A stretch of DNA of 62,452 nt from an uncultured Verrucomicrobiales bacterium. GTDB taxonomy: Bacteria; Verrucomicrobiota; Verrucomicrobiia; Verrucomicrobiales; Akkermansiaceae. The notes under the pieces were generated by a model. The model searched no databases and was not told the origin of the DNA. It saw only the letters and a program-made list of their open reading frames with translations. The stretch spans positions 1-62,452 of the forward strand of contig CASICJ010000009.1 in the NCBI GenBank assembly GCA_949373085.1. Reading direction: 5' to 3'. Position 1 is the stretch's first letter; each line of letters begins with the position of its first letter. Shown piece after piece: positions 40,872-49,815 of this stretch. Position numbers and translations under genes: made by a program.

Positions 40872-41972
40872 TCACGCTAGTTCTGCCGCAATAGAGTCCA
40901 CAAGGAGAGGGCCGTCGTTAATGAGTTGGAGATGGCTTCCTGTTTTTTTAACAAGATGTTTTATAGAATCCAGGTCGATGTCCGGCGAGAGGTATTCGAT
41001 GGGGAGCCCTTCTGTTGTTCGGAGTTGAAGAGCAATGCGTTCGAGGCGCCAAGCCTCGTCATCTAGAATTTCGATTTTTTCTTGGGCGTGGCCAATTGAT
41101 GCAATCCGCTTCATGTAGTGTGACGTGTCACAAACGTTCTGGTGTCGGGTGCGATCCAAGGTTGAGACAGCGGAGGGTCCCAGTCCGAGGTAATCATTAC
41201 CGATCCAATAACCTTCGTTGTGGCGTGAACGCCTTCCGGGAAGAGCGTAATTGGAAGTTTCATAATGCTCGTAGCCGGCGGCGGTTAAAATTTTTTCACC
41301 TAACGAAAACATCTTTGCATTCAGATTCGAATCATCCTGGTAGGCGCCAGTTTTGAATTTTTCGAAGAAATCAGTGTCTTCTTCATAGGTAAGATTATAG
41401 GCGGAAAGGTGATCAGGTTGGAGAGCGAGAGCTTGAGTAAGGGTGTCCTCCCAATCGAGAAGTGATTGGCCCGGAACAGAGAAGATTAGGTCGATATTGA
41501 CCTCGAGGTCGGATGCTTCGCGTAGGAGGTGGACCGAGGTAATCGCCTGCATTGGTGAGTGTTCGCGGCCAAGAGTTTCGAGGTGTTTGCCAAGAAAGGA
41601 TTGAACGCCTAAAGAAACCCGGGTAACGCCGAGGTCCTCATAAAGCTCAGCAGTACGGGATGTGAAGGTTGCCGGGTTCGCCTCAAGAGTGATCTCTTCG
41701 ACAGAGGAAAGGTCAAGAGCAGTGCGGAGGCCTGTGAAGAGCCGCCTGAGGTGGGTTGGCGAGAGCATGGAAGGGGTTCCTCCACCTAAGTAGATTGTTT
41801 TAAGAGGAGGAAGGTTTTTTTGTGCGACGAAATGAGCTTCTTCTAGGATAGCGTCGATAAAGGCTCCAAGATCGGTTTTGCTAGGGGTGTGCTTATAAAA
41901 TGAGCAGTAGGGGCAGATGCGATGGCAGAAAGGGATGTGGAGGTAGAGGTGCACTCGTGGAACATTGAACAT
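40872..41972 (-). CDS. hemW: HemW-type radical SAM protein (coproporphyrinogen III oxidase-like)
   Basis: Radical SAM motif CHRICPYCSFYKH near the N-terminus with the extra cysteine of the HemN/HemW class, then YLGGGTPSML and the LEANPATFTSR segment. HemW inserts haem into respiratory proteins and is often misnamed HemN; the short N-terminus and SVPGQSLLDWEDTL favour HemW. The start is uncertain. ATG 41972 (MFNVPRV) lies in a 7-base repeat that reads into the gene, and a GTG at 41954 (VHLYLHIPFC) is a good alternative; ATG 41990 is less likely. Confidence 0.9.
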   Translation of the reverse strand: MFNVPRVHLYLHIPFCHRICPYCSFYKHTPSKTDLGAFIDAILEEAHFVAQKNLPPLKTIYLGGGTPSMLSPTHLRRLFTGLRTALDLSSVEEITLEANPATFTSRTAELYEDLGVTRVSLGVQSFLGKHLETLGREHSPMQAITSVHLLREASDLEVNIDLIFSVPGQSLLDWEDTLTQALALQPDHLSAYNLTYEEDTDFFEKFKTGAYQDDSNLNAKMFSLGEKILTAAGYEHYETSNYALPGRRSRHNEGYWIGNDYLGLGPSAVSTLDRTRHQNVCDTSHYMKRIASIGHAQEKIEILDDEAWRLERIALQLRTTEGLPIEYLSPDIDLDSIKHLVKKTGSHLQLINDGPLLVDSIAAELA

Positions 41973-41980
41973 TGAACATT
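41960..41980. repeat. Three tandem copies of the heptamer gaacatt in the divergent promoter region
   Basis: gaacatt is repeated three times without interruption and followed by gaattctcaacgctgaac. It lies between hemW and the squalene/phytoene synthase gene and reads into both possible N-termini. Similar dispersed elements encode MFNVQCSMF-like peptides at many gene edges in some Verrucomicrobia and Lentisphaera genomes (recollection). Confidence 0.75.
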
Positions 41981-42019
41981 GAATTCTCAACGCTGAACTG
42001 GGACAAAAGGGGTGTCGTA

Positions 42020-42910
42020 ATGAATGGGGATTTAAGTCGGAAGGTTTTGAAGGATGTGTCCCGTTCCTTTTATCTTAGTTTGCGTTTTTTACCAAAGGGG
42101 TTCAGGGCCCCAACGAGTGTTGGTTATTTGCTAGCTCGGGCGAGTGACACGATTGCGGATGCGGGGCAACTCGGAGTTGAGATGCGCCGTGATTTATTAG
42201 CGCGATTTATGGAATTTGTTATTCGAGGTAAAAAATTTGAGATGCCCAAAGTTGGCGGACTTCCAGAGGGAGAAGAGGTTTTGATGTCGAGGTTGGGCGA
42301 TTGTGTGGCAGCGCTGGAAAAGCTACCGGATTGGCAGCAGGTTTCGGTTCGTAAAGTGGTTGGGATCATCACTGAGGGTCAATGTTGGGATTTGGATCGG
42401 TTTGCAGGCGAAGGGGTGGTAAGCCTAAACACGGACGATGAGCTGAGGATATACACCTATCAGGTGGCTGGATGTGTGGGGGAGTTTTGGACAGAAATTG
42501 GGGTTGGGAGTGAGCGGGATTTCGCGCGGGCTTCCGATGACGAGATGATGAGATGGGGGCAAGCGTATGGGCGTAGCTTACAGTTGATTAATATTTTACG
42601 GGATGTGCCTGAGGATCGGAAGAATGGGAGATGTTATTTGCCAGGGGTGGAAACACGGGAGCAGTTGCTACGGGAGCGGCAACGGTGGATCAAAGAGGCT
42701 CGAAAGGGGCTAGATCAGGCGGAGCGATATGCAAAATCGTTAAATGGAAGGCGGATGCGCTTCGGAACGGTGTTACCGGCTATGATTGGGCGTAAGACTT
42801 TGAGCCGATTAGAAGTAGCGTCTTGGGAAGACTGGGAGGCAGGGGTAAAGATTTCTCGTAAAGAAGTCTATGGCATGATGGTAAAGGCGGCAAGGTTTGC
42901 CGTTTCATGA
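42020..42910 (+). CDS. Squalene/phytoene synthase family protein
   Basis: Trans-prenyl condensing enzyme of 296 residues from ATG 42020, which is preceded by aaaggggtg. Landmarks are SRSFYLSLRFLP, a first aspartate-rich motif ARASDTIADAG, YTYQVAGCVGEFW and the second motif NILRDVPEDRKNGRCYLP. Both DxxxD magnesium sites are intact, so the enzyme should be active. It could make squalene (for hopanoids) or phytoene-type carotenoid precursor; the sequence does not decide. No carotenoid or hopanoid gene is next to it. Confidence 0.85.
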   Translation: MNGDLSRKVLKDVSRSFYLSLRFLPKGFRAPTSVGYLLARASDTIADAGQLGVEMRRDLLARFMEFVIRGKKFEMPKVGGLPEGEEVLMSRLGDCVAALEKLPDWQQVSVRKVVGIITEGQCWDLDRFAGEGVVSLNTDDELRIYTYQVAGCVGEFWTEIGVGSERDFARASDDEMMRWGQAYGRSLQLINILRDVPEDRKNGRCYLPGVETREQLLRERQRWIKEARKGLDQAERYAKSLNGRRMRFGTVLPAMIGRKTLSRLEVASWEDWEAGVKISRKEVYGMMVKAARFAVS

Positions 42911-43022
42911 CCACCGGGTCTACTTCGCAACCCACCGATAAGCGACATTGACAGACGGGCTATAGCCCCAGATCGGCTCAGAGGATGAGTCCTTATTGGG
43001 TTAGTCGCTAACAAGTCTTGAG

Positions 43023-44159
43023 CTAATCTGCGAGAAGTTCCCGTATATATGGAGTGTAAAGCTCGGGTTCGAGGAGGAAGGAGTCGTGTCCTTTAGCGGA
43101 ATGGACTGTGATGTGAATGGTGTCGACTGAAGCTTCTTCGAGGTGTCTGACGACCTCGGCTTGCTCCTCAGGATAGAAACAGAAATCCGAGTCGATTGAG
43201 AAGATTAGGAATTTATGTCCGGCAGTACTGCAGCGGGTGAAGAGATCTTTGGGAGAAGTCGCGTCCCCTTGGAGAACAGCGTTGTAACGCGACCACATGT
43301 CTATGATTCGAAGATAGGTATTTGCATCAAAGCGCTCTGTGAATTTCTTTCCCTGATGAAGCATATAGCTTTGGAAGGTATCGCGAACCTGATACCATGA
43401 GAGCATTTCCTCTTCGTGAAGAAGGTCGCGCCGTGCGCGTTTTTCGAAGGTGTCTAGATGGACAAACGTTTTATGTGAGATCATACGCGCAAGTGCTAGG
43501 CCAATACGTGGGTACTCGGATCCGTAGTAATCGCCGCCGTTAAAATGCTTATCGTTTTCAATGGCGAGAATTTGTTCAAAGAGGATGAGTCGGTTGAGGA
43601 CGGTCGTCTTTAAGCCGCTTGCGATCGGAATGACTCGATTAACTTTTTCCGGGTGGCGTGTTGCAAATGTGAGAGCGCAAAGGCCGCCGACGGATGGACC
43701 AATGACAGAGTGAAGTTTGCTAATCTTTAGGTGGTTTAAGAGGGGTATTTGAGCATCTACGAGATCAGCGACATTTAGGTGCGGGAAAGTTGATCCAAAG
43801 ATCTTTCCTGTTTCTGGGTTGATACTTGATGGGCCAGTGGAGCCGTAGCATCCCCCCAAGTAATTGGCGCAGATTACGAAGAAATGGTTTGTATCGATTG
43901 CTTTGCCTGGGCCGACCAGGGTGTTCCACCAACCGTCGTGTAGGTCCTCAGTCCAAAGCTTGCAGGACTCTGGTGCTTCGGGATGATTGCCGCTGACATG
44001 ATGGGTTCCGGATAGGGCATGGAAAATGAGGACAGCATTGGAGCGATCTTCATTAAGATTACCCCAAGTTGCGTAAGCCAGCTGGGCCGAAGGAATGCGT
44101 CCGCCGTCACGAAGGGTGAGATCCCCGAGAGAAATAAGAGAGCTTTTGGTGTTGGACAC
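43023..44159 (-). CDS. metX: Homoserine O-acyltransferase (MetX family)
   Basis: Alpha/beta-hydrolase fold enzyme that activates homoserine for methionine synthesis using acetyl-CoA or succinyl-CoA. The 378-residue protein has GDLTLRDGGRIPSAQLAY at the start, ANYLGGCYGSTGP, the nucleophile elbow GPSVGG near 148, the acid FSIDSDFCFYP and the histidine in SAKGHDSFLLE. Whether acetyl or succinyl is used cannot be told from sequence alone. No metY/metB neighbour and no S-adenosylmethionine riboswitch was recognised in the 280 bases upstream. Confidence 0.93.
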   Translation of the reverse strand: MSNTKSSLISLGDLTLRDGGRIPSAQLAYATWGNLNEDRSNAVLIFHALSGTHHVSGNHPEAPESCKLWTEDLHDGWWNTLVGPGKAIDTNHFFVICANYLGGCYGSTGPSSINPETGKIFGSTFPHLNVADLVDAQIPLLNHLKISKLHSVIGPSVGGLCALTFATRHPEKVNRVIPIASGLKTTVLNRLILFEQILAIENDKHFNGGDYYGSEYPRIGLALARMISHKTFVHLDTFEKRARRDLLHEEEMLSWYQVRDTFQSYMLHQGKKFTERFDANTYLRIIDMWSRYNAVLQGDATSPKDLFTRCSTAGHKFLIFSIDSDFCFYPEEQAEVVRHLEEASVDTIHITVHSAKGHDSFLLEPELYTPYIRELLAD

Positions 44160-44440
44160 GCTAAAACAAAGACTGAAACGCGGGATTTTAAAACCCTAAA
44201 CCCGAAAATGGGAGATTACTCGGTTTCCAAAGATTTTTCAAAGGGTCTTTGGGACCATAAAATGGCTGGCAAAAGGGCAATTAGATTTGGCTAGTGATAG
44301 GGCTAAATCACCCCATGATTCTAGCTAAAGCACGGGGGATATCCCTTCGTCTTTTGCGGGTAAGTCTCATCATTTGAAAGATTTTTGGGGTTGATCTACT
44401 TTAGGGTTTCAATCAGCTGGAAAGTCGATTTGCTTACTGG

Positions 44441-44911
44441 ATGATCGCTTTCAAGGAATGGGATGTCGTCTGCAAAGCCTTGGAGGAGGGGCGTCAGTCT
44501 CTGATCCTTCGGAAGGGTGGGATCCACGAGGGACGAGAGGGCTTTTCTTTTGCACACGATGAATTTGTTCTCTTCCCTACACGTTTTCATGCGCAGGGTG
44601 AGTATGTCAAAATTCCTGGAGTAGTGGCGAAGCCGGAATGGGAGGTCGGCGACAAGGTGGTGATTAGGTCAAAGGTGAAGGTGAAAAAGGCAGTGACCTT
44701 GACTGATTGGAATGAGGTGGCGTTACTCGCTGATGAGCATATTTGGACTGAAGAAACGATTCGAGACCGTTTTTTCTGGGAAGGGAAAGGAATGGCTTTG
44801 GGAAGTATTCACGTAGCTTACGTGGAAATAGAAAAGCTGAAGGATCCACTTCGGTTCGACTATGAAAAAATCCATGGGGGATGTCGAAGTTGGGTTGAGA
44901 TCGATCTTTGA
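44441..44911 (+). CDS. DUF1802 family protein
   Basis: Protein of 156 residues with the typical DUF1802 start: FKEWDVVCKALEEGRQSLIL, then RKGGIHEGREGFSFAHDEFVLFP and HAQGEYVKIPG. Function of the family is unknown. The 281 bases between metX and this gene contain nothing I recognise besides scattered short repeats. It is convergent with the ROK kinase gene. Confidence 0.85.
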   Translation: MIAFKEWDVVCKALEEGRQSLILRKGGIHEGREGFSFAHDEFVLFPTRFHAQGEYVKIPGVVAKPEWEVGDKVVIRSKVKVKKAVTLTDWNEVALLADEHIWTEETIRDRFFWEGKGMALGSIHVAYVEIEKLKDPLRFDYEKIHGGCRSWVEIDL

Positions 44912-44956
44912 AATAAAATTTTCTGGTTTGGAAAAGTTTCAATCAACCTACCATCT

Positions 44957-45910
44957 TTATCCGTCTACGTTGAAACCAGCCTCCTCGAGCGCAAGCGTCG
45001 CAGCTCCCACCATGCCGGCTTCATTGCCGAAGCGGGCTGGAAGAAGACGGAGGTTTTCCTTGAAGGCAGGGCTGAGTTGATTACGCAAGTGTCTTTCGAG
45101 AGGTTCGAAGAGGATGCTTCCTGCCTTGGCAACGCCGCCGCCGATGATGATCGCCTCTGGATTGAGCAGCCAACAACAGTTCATGAGAGAGGTGGAGAGC
45201 ATTTTGGCGACTTTATCCCAAATGCCGAGAGCGATTTTATCGCCCTGTTGCGCGAGGATAGAAAGCTGGGCGGGTTCGCATTCTGATTTTTCGCGCGGAA
45301 TATCAGCCTCAGAGTAAGCAGCATAAGCGAGATCGGTGATTTGCTGGTTTCCAACATAGTCCTCAAGCGAACCACGGTTCCCATAGGCTCCGTCCGGTCC
45401 CTTGAAATCTATGGAGGTTTGTCCAAGTTCGCCGGCTACGAAATCGGCTCCCCGGACCATGCGTCCATCTACAATGATGCCGCCGCCGACTCCTGTTCCG
45501 AGAGTAAGGGCAACAAGGTGGTTCAATCCCCGACCGGAGCCACGTTTCCATTCAGCGTATGCCATGCAATTCGCATCGTTCTCAACCGTGACAGGGAGAT
45601 TAGAAAGCTGATTGAGCTCTCGCTTGAGATAGATTCGCTGCCATCCTTTGACGTTGGTAAGGTTATAAACCATTCCCGTGGGAAAATCGACAAATCCGGG
45701 CATGCCGACACCGATGGCTTCAATGCGGGGGTGCTTAGTGCGAAGATCTTCGATAGTTTCGTGAATACGCTCGATCAGGGGAGGCGCGCTTTCGAAGTTT
45801 TGGGTTTCGATACGGGGGGCCTCTTCAATTAGATTACCACGATAGAGAACACCGGTTTTTACCGAAGTTCCACCGAAATCAATGCCAATGGCCAAAGGAA
45901 GATCGCTCAT
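44957..45910 (-). CDS. ROK family sugar kinase lacking the zinc motif
   Basis: Protein of 317 residues. The phosphate-binding start AIGIDFGGTSVKTGV, the catalytic VENDANCMAYAEW and the LTLGTGVGGGIIVDG motif are intact, so sugar phosphorylation (glucokinase-like) is likely. However, the usual ROK zinc site, GHxxV...CxCGxxGCxE, reads GELGQTSIDFKGPDGAYGNRGSLE. The histidine and all three cysteines are replaced. No helix-turn-helix is present, so it is a kinase rather than a ROK repressor. It lies 58 bases downstream of coaX on the same strand. Confidence 0.88.
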   Translation of the reverse strand: MSDLPLAIGIDFGGTSVKTGVLYRGNLIEEAPRIETQNFESAPPLIERIHETIEDLRTKHPRIEAIGVGMPGFVDFPTGMVYNLTNVKGWQRIYLKRELNQLSNLPVTVENDANCMAYAEWKRGSGRGLNHLVALTLGTGVGGGIIVDGRMVRGADFVAGELGQTSIDFKGPDGAYGNRGSLEDYVGNQQITDLAYAAYSEADIPREKSECEPAQLSILAQQGDKIALGIWDKVAKMLSTSLMNCCWLLNPEAIIIGGGVAKAGSILFEPLERHLRNQLSPAFKENLRLLPARFGNEAGMVGAATLALEEAGFNVDG

Positions 45911-45967
45911 AAGGTTGGTGGAGGTTAAAAGAAGTAAGAGAGCAAGAAACGCTCTTTCTTATGAAAT

Positions 45968-46693
45968 TCAGTGATTTGCAGTTCCGATGACTTGAATTCC
46001 CTTCATCGTCAAGTCTTGGTCGATGATGTCTATATCGTTAATTCCTTTGCCAATGAGCTCAGCATCGCCTCCGGTGGCAAAGATTGTAGGTGTGCCCCCA
46101 AGTTCACGCCGGACTTCGCTCAAAATCTCTCGAATCAGGCCGCGGTAGCCAATAACGGCTCCAACCTGCATCGCTTCTTCGGTGCTGCGCCCGATGGCAG
46201 AGTTTGGCTCTTCAAGCTGGATAGTGGGGAGAAGCGCGGTTTTCTGGTGGAGATAATCCCGAAGTGAGGCGGTGCCAGGCGCAATAACACCTCCAAGATA
46301 GGATCCTGCTTTAGAAACGACGTCGAATGTGACTGCGGTGCCGAAGTCGATTACAATGGCAGGGCCTTGACGATCAAGAATTGCGGAAGAGGCGTTAGCA
46401 AGACGATCTGCACCTATTTTAGAAGGGTTAGGATAATCAATCGTTATCGGCATCTTAGACTGATGCGAGATGTGATGGATGGGTTGATCGAAGATCGCCC
46501 TCATTAAAACTGAGGTGTCGGGGACAACTGAGCATAGGGTCACCCTCTCAAAAGTCTGACCATTTAGCGTACTTTGGATAGAAATTTCGGAGAGATCTGA
46601 AGTTGGTATAACAGCGCGCCACTCAGAGAGTTCCCCGCCTAAATCGAGTGCGAACTTGGTGAGGGTGTTGGAGTTGTCGATGAGAAGGTGCAC
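45968..46693 (-). CDS. coaX: Type III pantothenate kinase
   Basis: First step of CoA synthesis from pantothenate. The 241-residue protein has an ASKHA fold with LLIDNSNTLTKFAL, KIGADRLANASSA, VIDFGTAVTFDVV and GSYLGGVIAPG, which are all diagnostic. Type III enzymes are not inhibited by CoA and usually need a monovalent cation. It is followed on the same strand by the ROK kinase gene. Confidence 0.93.
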   Translation of the reverse strand: MHLLIDNSNTLTKFALDLGGELSEWRAVIPTSDLSEISIQSTLNGQTFERVTLCSVVPDTSVLMRAIFDQPIHHISHQSKMPITIDYPNPSKIGADRLANASSAILDRQGPAIVIDFGTAVTFDVVSKAGSYLGGVIAPGTASLRDYLHQKTALLPTIQLEEPNSAIGRSTEEAMQVGAVIGYRGLIREILSEVRRELGGTPTIFATGGDAELIGKGINDIDIIDQDLTMKGIQVIGTANH

Positions 46694-46752
46694 GATAGAG
46701 AGAGTGAGCGAGTTACAGATGTTTGAGCGATGAACTTGAGATGCCGCTCAAG

Positions 46753-47130
46753 TTATCGGGCCTCTAGTATTTCTACTTCATAGCCATCGGGATCAGTGAT
46801 GAATGCCATTTTACGCTCACCCATTGAGAACTTTTCGCGCCACCCGTCAGGCCAAACTTCGATCCCCTGATCCTCAAGATTTCCGCAATATCCAATAATA
46901 TCTGGGACACCAACGCAGGTATGCATCAGATCCTCGGGGACCGTTACTTTGTAATCAGGCGAATAAGTAAGCTCGAGGAAATGTTCGTTTTCGGGAAGGT
47001 GCATAAAAGCGAGTTCATTACCTTGGGGGGATTTTTTTTGTTGCCCAAGTTCGAAGCCGACTTTTTTGTAAAATTCTATGGAATCGGCTGGTTTGGAGAC
47101 GCGAATGCGTGTGTGAAGGAACTTAATCAT
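46753..47130 (-). CDS. gloA: Glyoxalase I (lactoylglutathione lyase), VOC family
   Basis: Protein of 125 residues with two beta-alpha-beta-beta-beta units. All four metal ligands are in place: His in FLHTRIRV, Glu in HFLELTYSP, His in LMHTCVGV and Glu in GYEVEILEAR. It would convert the methylglyoxal-thiol hemithioacetal to lactoylthiol. The thiol used in this organism is unknown. It lies 59 bases upstream of coaX on the same strand. Confidence 0.88.
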   Translation of the reverse strand: MIKFLHTRIRVSKPADSIEFYKKVGFELGQQKKSPQGNELAFMHLPENEHFLELTYSPDYKVTVPEDLMHTCVGVPDIIGYCGNLEDQGIEVWPDGWREKFSMGERKMAFITDPDGYEVEILEAR

Positions 47131-47212
47131 ACGGCGGAGTCTGGCGAGAAGTGAGAGCTGTGTGAAGTGTGTAGTTGCGGGAGAGCGGCGGAAGCGTTAG
47201 AGATCCCCCGTC

Positions 47213-48976
47213 TTGAGATCGTTTAGTTGGACCCTTGCTCTTAGGTATTTGAATCCTTTGCGTACCTTCGTGTCGATTATCACCCTAATTTCCCTGCTTG
47301 GCGTGGCCTTCGGTGTCATGGTTTTAATAGTAGTTCTCTCAATTCACAATGGATTCGAAAGGAACTTAAAGGACACTTTGCTAGGGCACTCTCCGCATAT
47401 CTCAATTCAATCAAGCTACGGGACGATCTCCAATTGGAGGGAAATGGAAATTTCCTTAGCTAAAAAAGATAAAGTCGAGTCGGCTTTCGCTTTAGTTGAA
47501 GGATTTGTTCTCCTAGATTCGCGCGCTTGGCAGCGGCCTTCGTATTTCAGAGCGTTTAATACAGAGAACGAGGGACAGATCAGAGCATTAGAGAAGATGC
47601 TCGATAGAGACGAGTTTCCAAATAGCGCGGTAGATTTTAATCCCACTCAGACTGGTTCGGTTGGTTCTGCTCCTCCAGTCCCAAGGCAAGACGGTGGCGA
47701 TATTGATGTTCCGCCCCTTGCTCCTACTGATACTGCGGATTTACCACCGGGTGATAACGATCAGCTTTATGGAAATCGTTATGTGGTTGTTTCAAGTCAA
47801 CTCGCCAAGTCGATTGGGTTGAAGGTGGGGGATGATATAAGGATTATTGCAGCAAGTAACCTCGACGAAGTAATGTCTGTTTATGATGTTCCAAAACAAC
47901 GGGCTTGGGAGCTTTACCCGGATATTTTTGAAGACTTCGAGGAGAGAATTAAGACCGTTTTCGTGATATCTAATGATGAGGAAAAATCGTCGAGTCTTGA
48001 GGTGACAAATGCTTATCAAATTTTTCAGCAGCTACTTCCAATTGTGGTTTCGACCCCCAAAGGTGACGTTGAAACAGAAGGGCTAGAGATGCGTCCTGCT
48101 GAGCGAGAAGTTGTGAGGGATATTTTAGATCGTCTTGACTTCGTAGATCGAAGAGAAGAAGGCTTTGATTATTTTCAGTCAGGCACCAAGACAGAAATTT
48201 TAGGGAAACTCAAGGAACTTCGTGAACTTGATTTAGAAAGGGCTGATAATGAGGCTTTTCGAAAAATTGAAAAGTTCGTAGTGCCCAAGGAACTCAAGGT
48301 CCAAGGAGTTTATTTGGATAGCGAGAGATCAAAAGGGCCTGATCTTTTTATCCCGATTACGATTGGAATGGAGTTGAAGGGGCTTCGGGGAGAGGTTGAA
48401 TCTATTGGTTTGCGAATCAAAGAGCCCTACGAAGCCGAAGAATTCGCGATCAATTTACAGAAGGAGTTGGGCGATGACTGGCTGGTGCAGAGTTGGATGA
48501 GGACCCATGCCGAGCGTTTTCAGTTGGTTAAAACTGAGAAGATTATGATGAGTTTTGCGCTTTCATTCATTACTTTACTCTCTGCCTTTAGTATTATGGC
48601 AGTGATGTATACCGTTACCGTTCAGAAGCGCCAGGAAATCGGGGTTATGAAAGCGCTTGGCGCCCGCCCTTCCCAGATTGTTAGGGTCTTTGTTTATCAA
48701 GGTCTTATTGTGGGAATTAGCGGAGCGATCTTTGGATTGGGGCTGGGCTTATTGGCGATCCGTTATCGGGAAGGAATCATGGCGATTATTCGGGGGTTTG
48801 GAATTGATCCCTTTCCCCCTGAGTTCCATGGGATGAGCGAGTTGCCGGCTGAGGTCATGGGTAGTCAACTTTGGGTGATTTGTGTAATAGCAGTGATTTT
48901 ATGTCTATTTGCAGCTTTGATTCCGGCGCTGATGGCTGCTTTCCGTGATCCTGCTAAATCACTTCGTAATCTTTAA
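47213..48976 (+). CDS. LolC/LolE-type ABC transporter permease
   Basis: Protein of 587 residues with a TTG start. It has an N-terminal helix (TFVSIITLISLLGVAFGVMV) and VVLSIHNGFERNLKDTLLG, as in LolC/E, then a large periplasmic domain of about 390 residues. The C-terminal FtsX domain has three helices and TVTVQKRQEIGVMKALGARPSQI. Such permeases extract lipoproteins to the outer membrane or drive other envelope work. The periplasmic part is longer than in E. coli LolC/E, with a Pro/Asp-rich insert (PPVPRQDGGDIDVPPLAP). No LolD-type ATPase gene adjoins it. Confidence 0.85.
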   Translation: MRSFSWTLALRYLNPLRTFVSIITLISLLGVAFGVMVLIVVLSIHNGFERNLKDTLLGHSPHISIQSSYGTISNWREMEISLAKKDKVESAFALVEGFVLLDSRAWQRPSYFRAFNTENEGQIRALEKMLDRDEFPNSAVDFNPTQTGSVGSAPPVPRQDGGDIDVPPLAPTDTADLPPGDNDQLYGNRYVVVSSQLAKSIGLKVGDDIRIIAASNLDEVMSVYDVPKQRAWELYPDIFEDFEERIKTVFVISNDEEKSSSLEVTNAYQIFQQLLPIVVSTPKGDVETEGLEMRPAEREVVRDILDRLDFVDRREEGFDYFQSGTKTEILGKLKELRELDLERADNEAFRKIEKFVVPKELKVQGVYLDSERSKGPDLFIPITIGMELKGLRGEVESIGLRIKEPYEAEEFAINLQKELGDDWLVQSWMRTHAERFQLVKTEKIMMSFALSFITLLSAFSIMAVMYTVTVQKRQEIGVMKALGARPSQIVRVFVYQGLIVGISGAIFGLGLGLLAIRYREGIMAIIRGFGIDPFPPEFHGMSELPAEVMGSQLWVICVIAVILCLFAALIPALMAAFRDPAKSLRNL

Positions 48977-48981
48977 GGCTC

Positions 48982-49746
48982 ATGATTCTTTGGATAATTC
49001 AAGACGGAAAAAAGACGGGGCCTCTAGAAGATTATGAGATTCGTGAAATGATTCGTGAAGGTAAAGTGAACCGGGACACTAGGGTCTGGCACGAAGGGGC
49101 TGATGGATGGCTTTCGGCTTGCGATCTTGGGGTCTTAGCCAGTGAGTTCAAAGTTGTAGAAAGAGATGACCAAGAAGTCATTCAGATTCGTCCTGCTCCC
49201 TTCCGAGCTTGGCCAAGATTGGGGTCGCGAGTGATTGATTATTTGATTTATAGGTCAATTCTACACTTCTTCTCGATTGCATGCGGCGTCAACTTGTGGG
49301 ACGCTGTTAATTCGTCGGGATGGGTGGTGATCGGGATTGTGTTACCTGTCATTTTGATGGAAGCTGCGATGGTTGGATCGCTAGGCTTTACTCCGGGAAA
49401 GTGGCTTTTGGGATTGAGAGTGGAGACTCTTGGGGGACAACGTCTTTCGACAGCTCAGGCTTTTGTTCGCTCAATGAGGGTATGGGTTCTCGGGATGGGA
49501 ATGTTCTTACCCCTCATGATGGTGATGGGGCTCTGTATGAGCTTGTGGTTTGGTAAGAAAAAAGGTGGGATGCTTTGGGATTTACAAAGTGGTTTTCAGG
49601 TTAAGGGCGAACAGTTGACTCCAAAGCGAATCACCTGGTTTTGGGTCATTTTGGTAGTCATTATTTCCATCAACGTTCTTCCATATCTTTCTGAGATTCT
49701 TGCGGGTGACGAACAGGCGCTGCAGGAGAAATTACTACGAAAGTGA
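48982..49746 (+). CDS. GYF_2 and RDD domain membrane protein
   Basis: Protein of 254 residues, starting 5 bases after the permease gene. Residues 1-50 form a GYF_2 domain (ILWIIQDGKKTGPLEDYEIR, then RVWHEGADGW). From about residue 70 an RDD domain follows: RAWPRLGSRVIDYLIYR with the family R and DD-like residues, then SLGFTPGKWLLGLRVET. Three to four membrane helices are visible. Such proteins are plentiful in this phylum; function unknown. Compare 3664-4599, which joins GYF_2 to another membrane domain. Confidence 0.8.
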   Translation: MILWIIQDGKKTGPLEDYEIREMIREGKVNRDTRVWHEGADGWLSACDLGVLASEFKVVERDDQEVIQIRPAPFRAWPRLGSRVIDYLIYRSILHFFSIACGVNLWDAVNSSGWVVIGIVLPVILMEAAMVGSLGFTPGKWLLGLRVETLGGQRLSTAQAFVRSMRVWVLGMGMFLPLMMVMGLCMSLWFGKKKGGMLWDLQSGFQVKGEQLTPKRITWFWVILVVIISINVLPYLSEILAGDEQALQEKLLRK

Positions 49747-49815
49747 TGAAAATTTCTGGGTGAGAACTTGGAAGTGATTCTTGCCGGAAGAAGAGGAATC
49801 GCGTATCAGTAAACC

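Noticed and set aside
43023..44440. SAM riboswitch upstream of metX
   Set aside because: No conserved aptamer core was recognised in the upstream bases.
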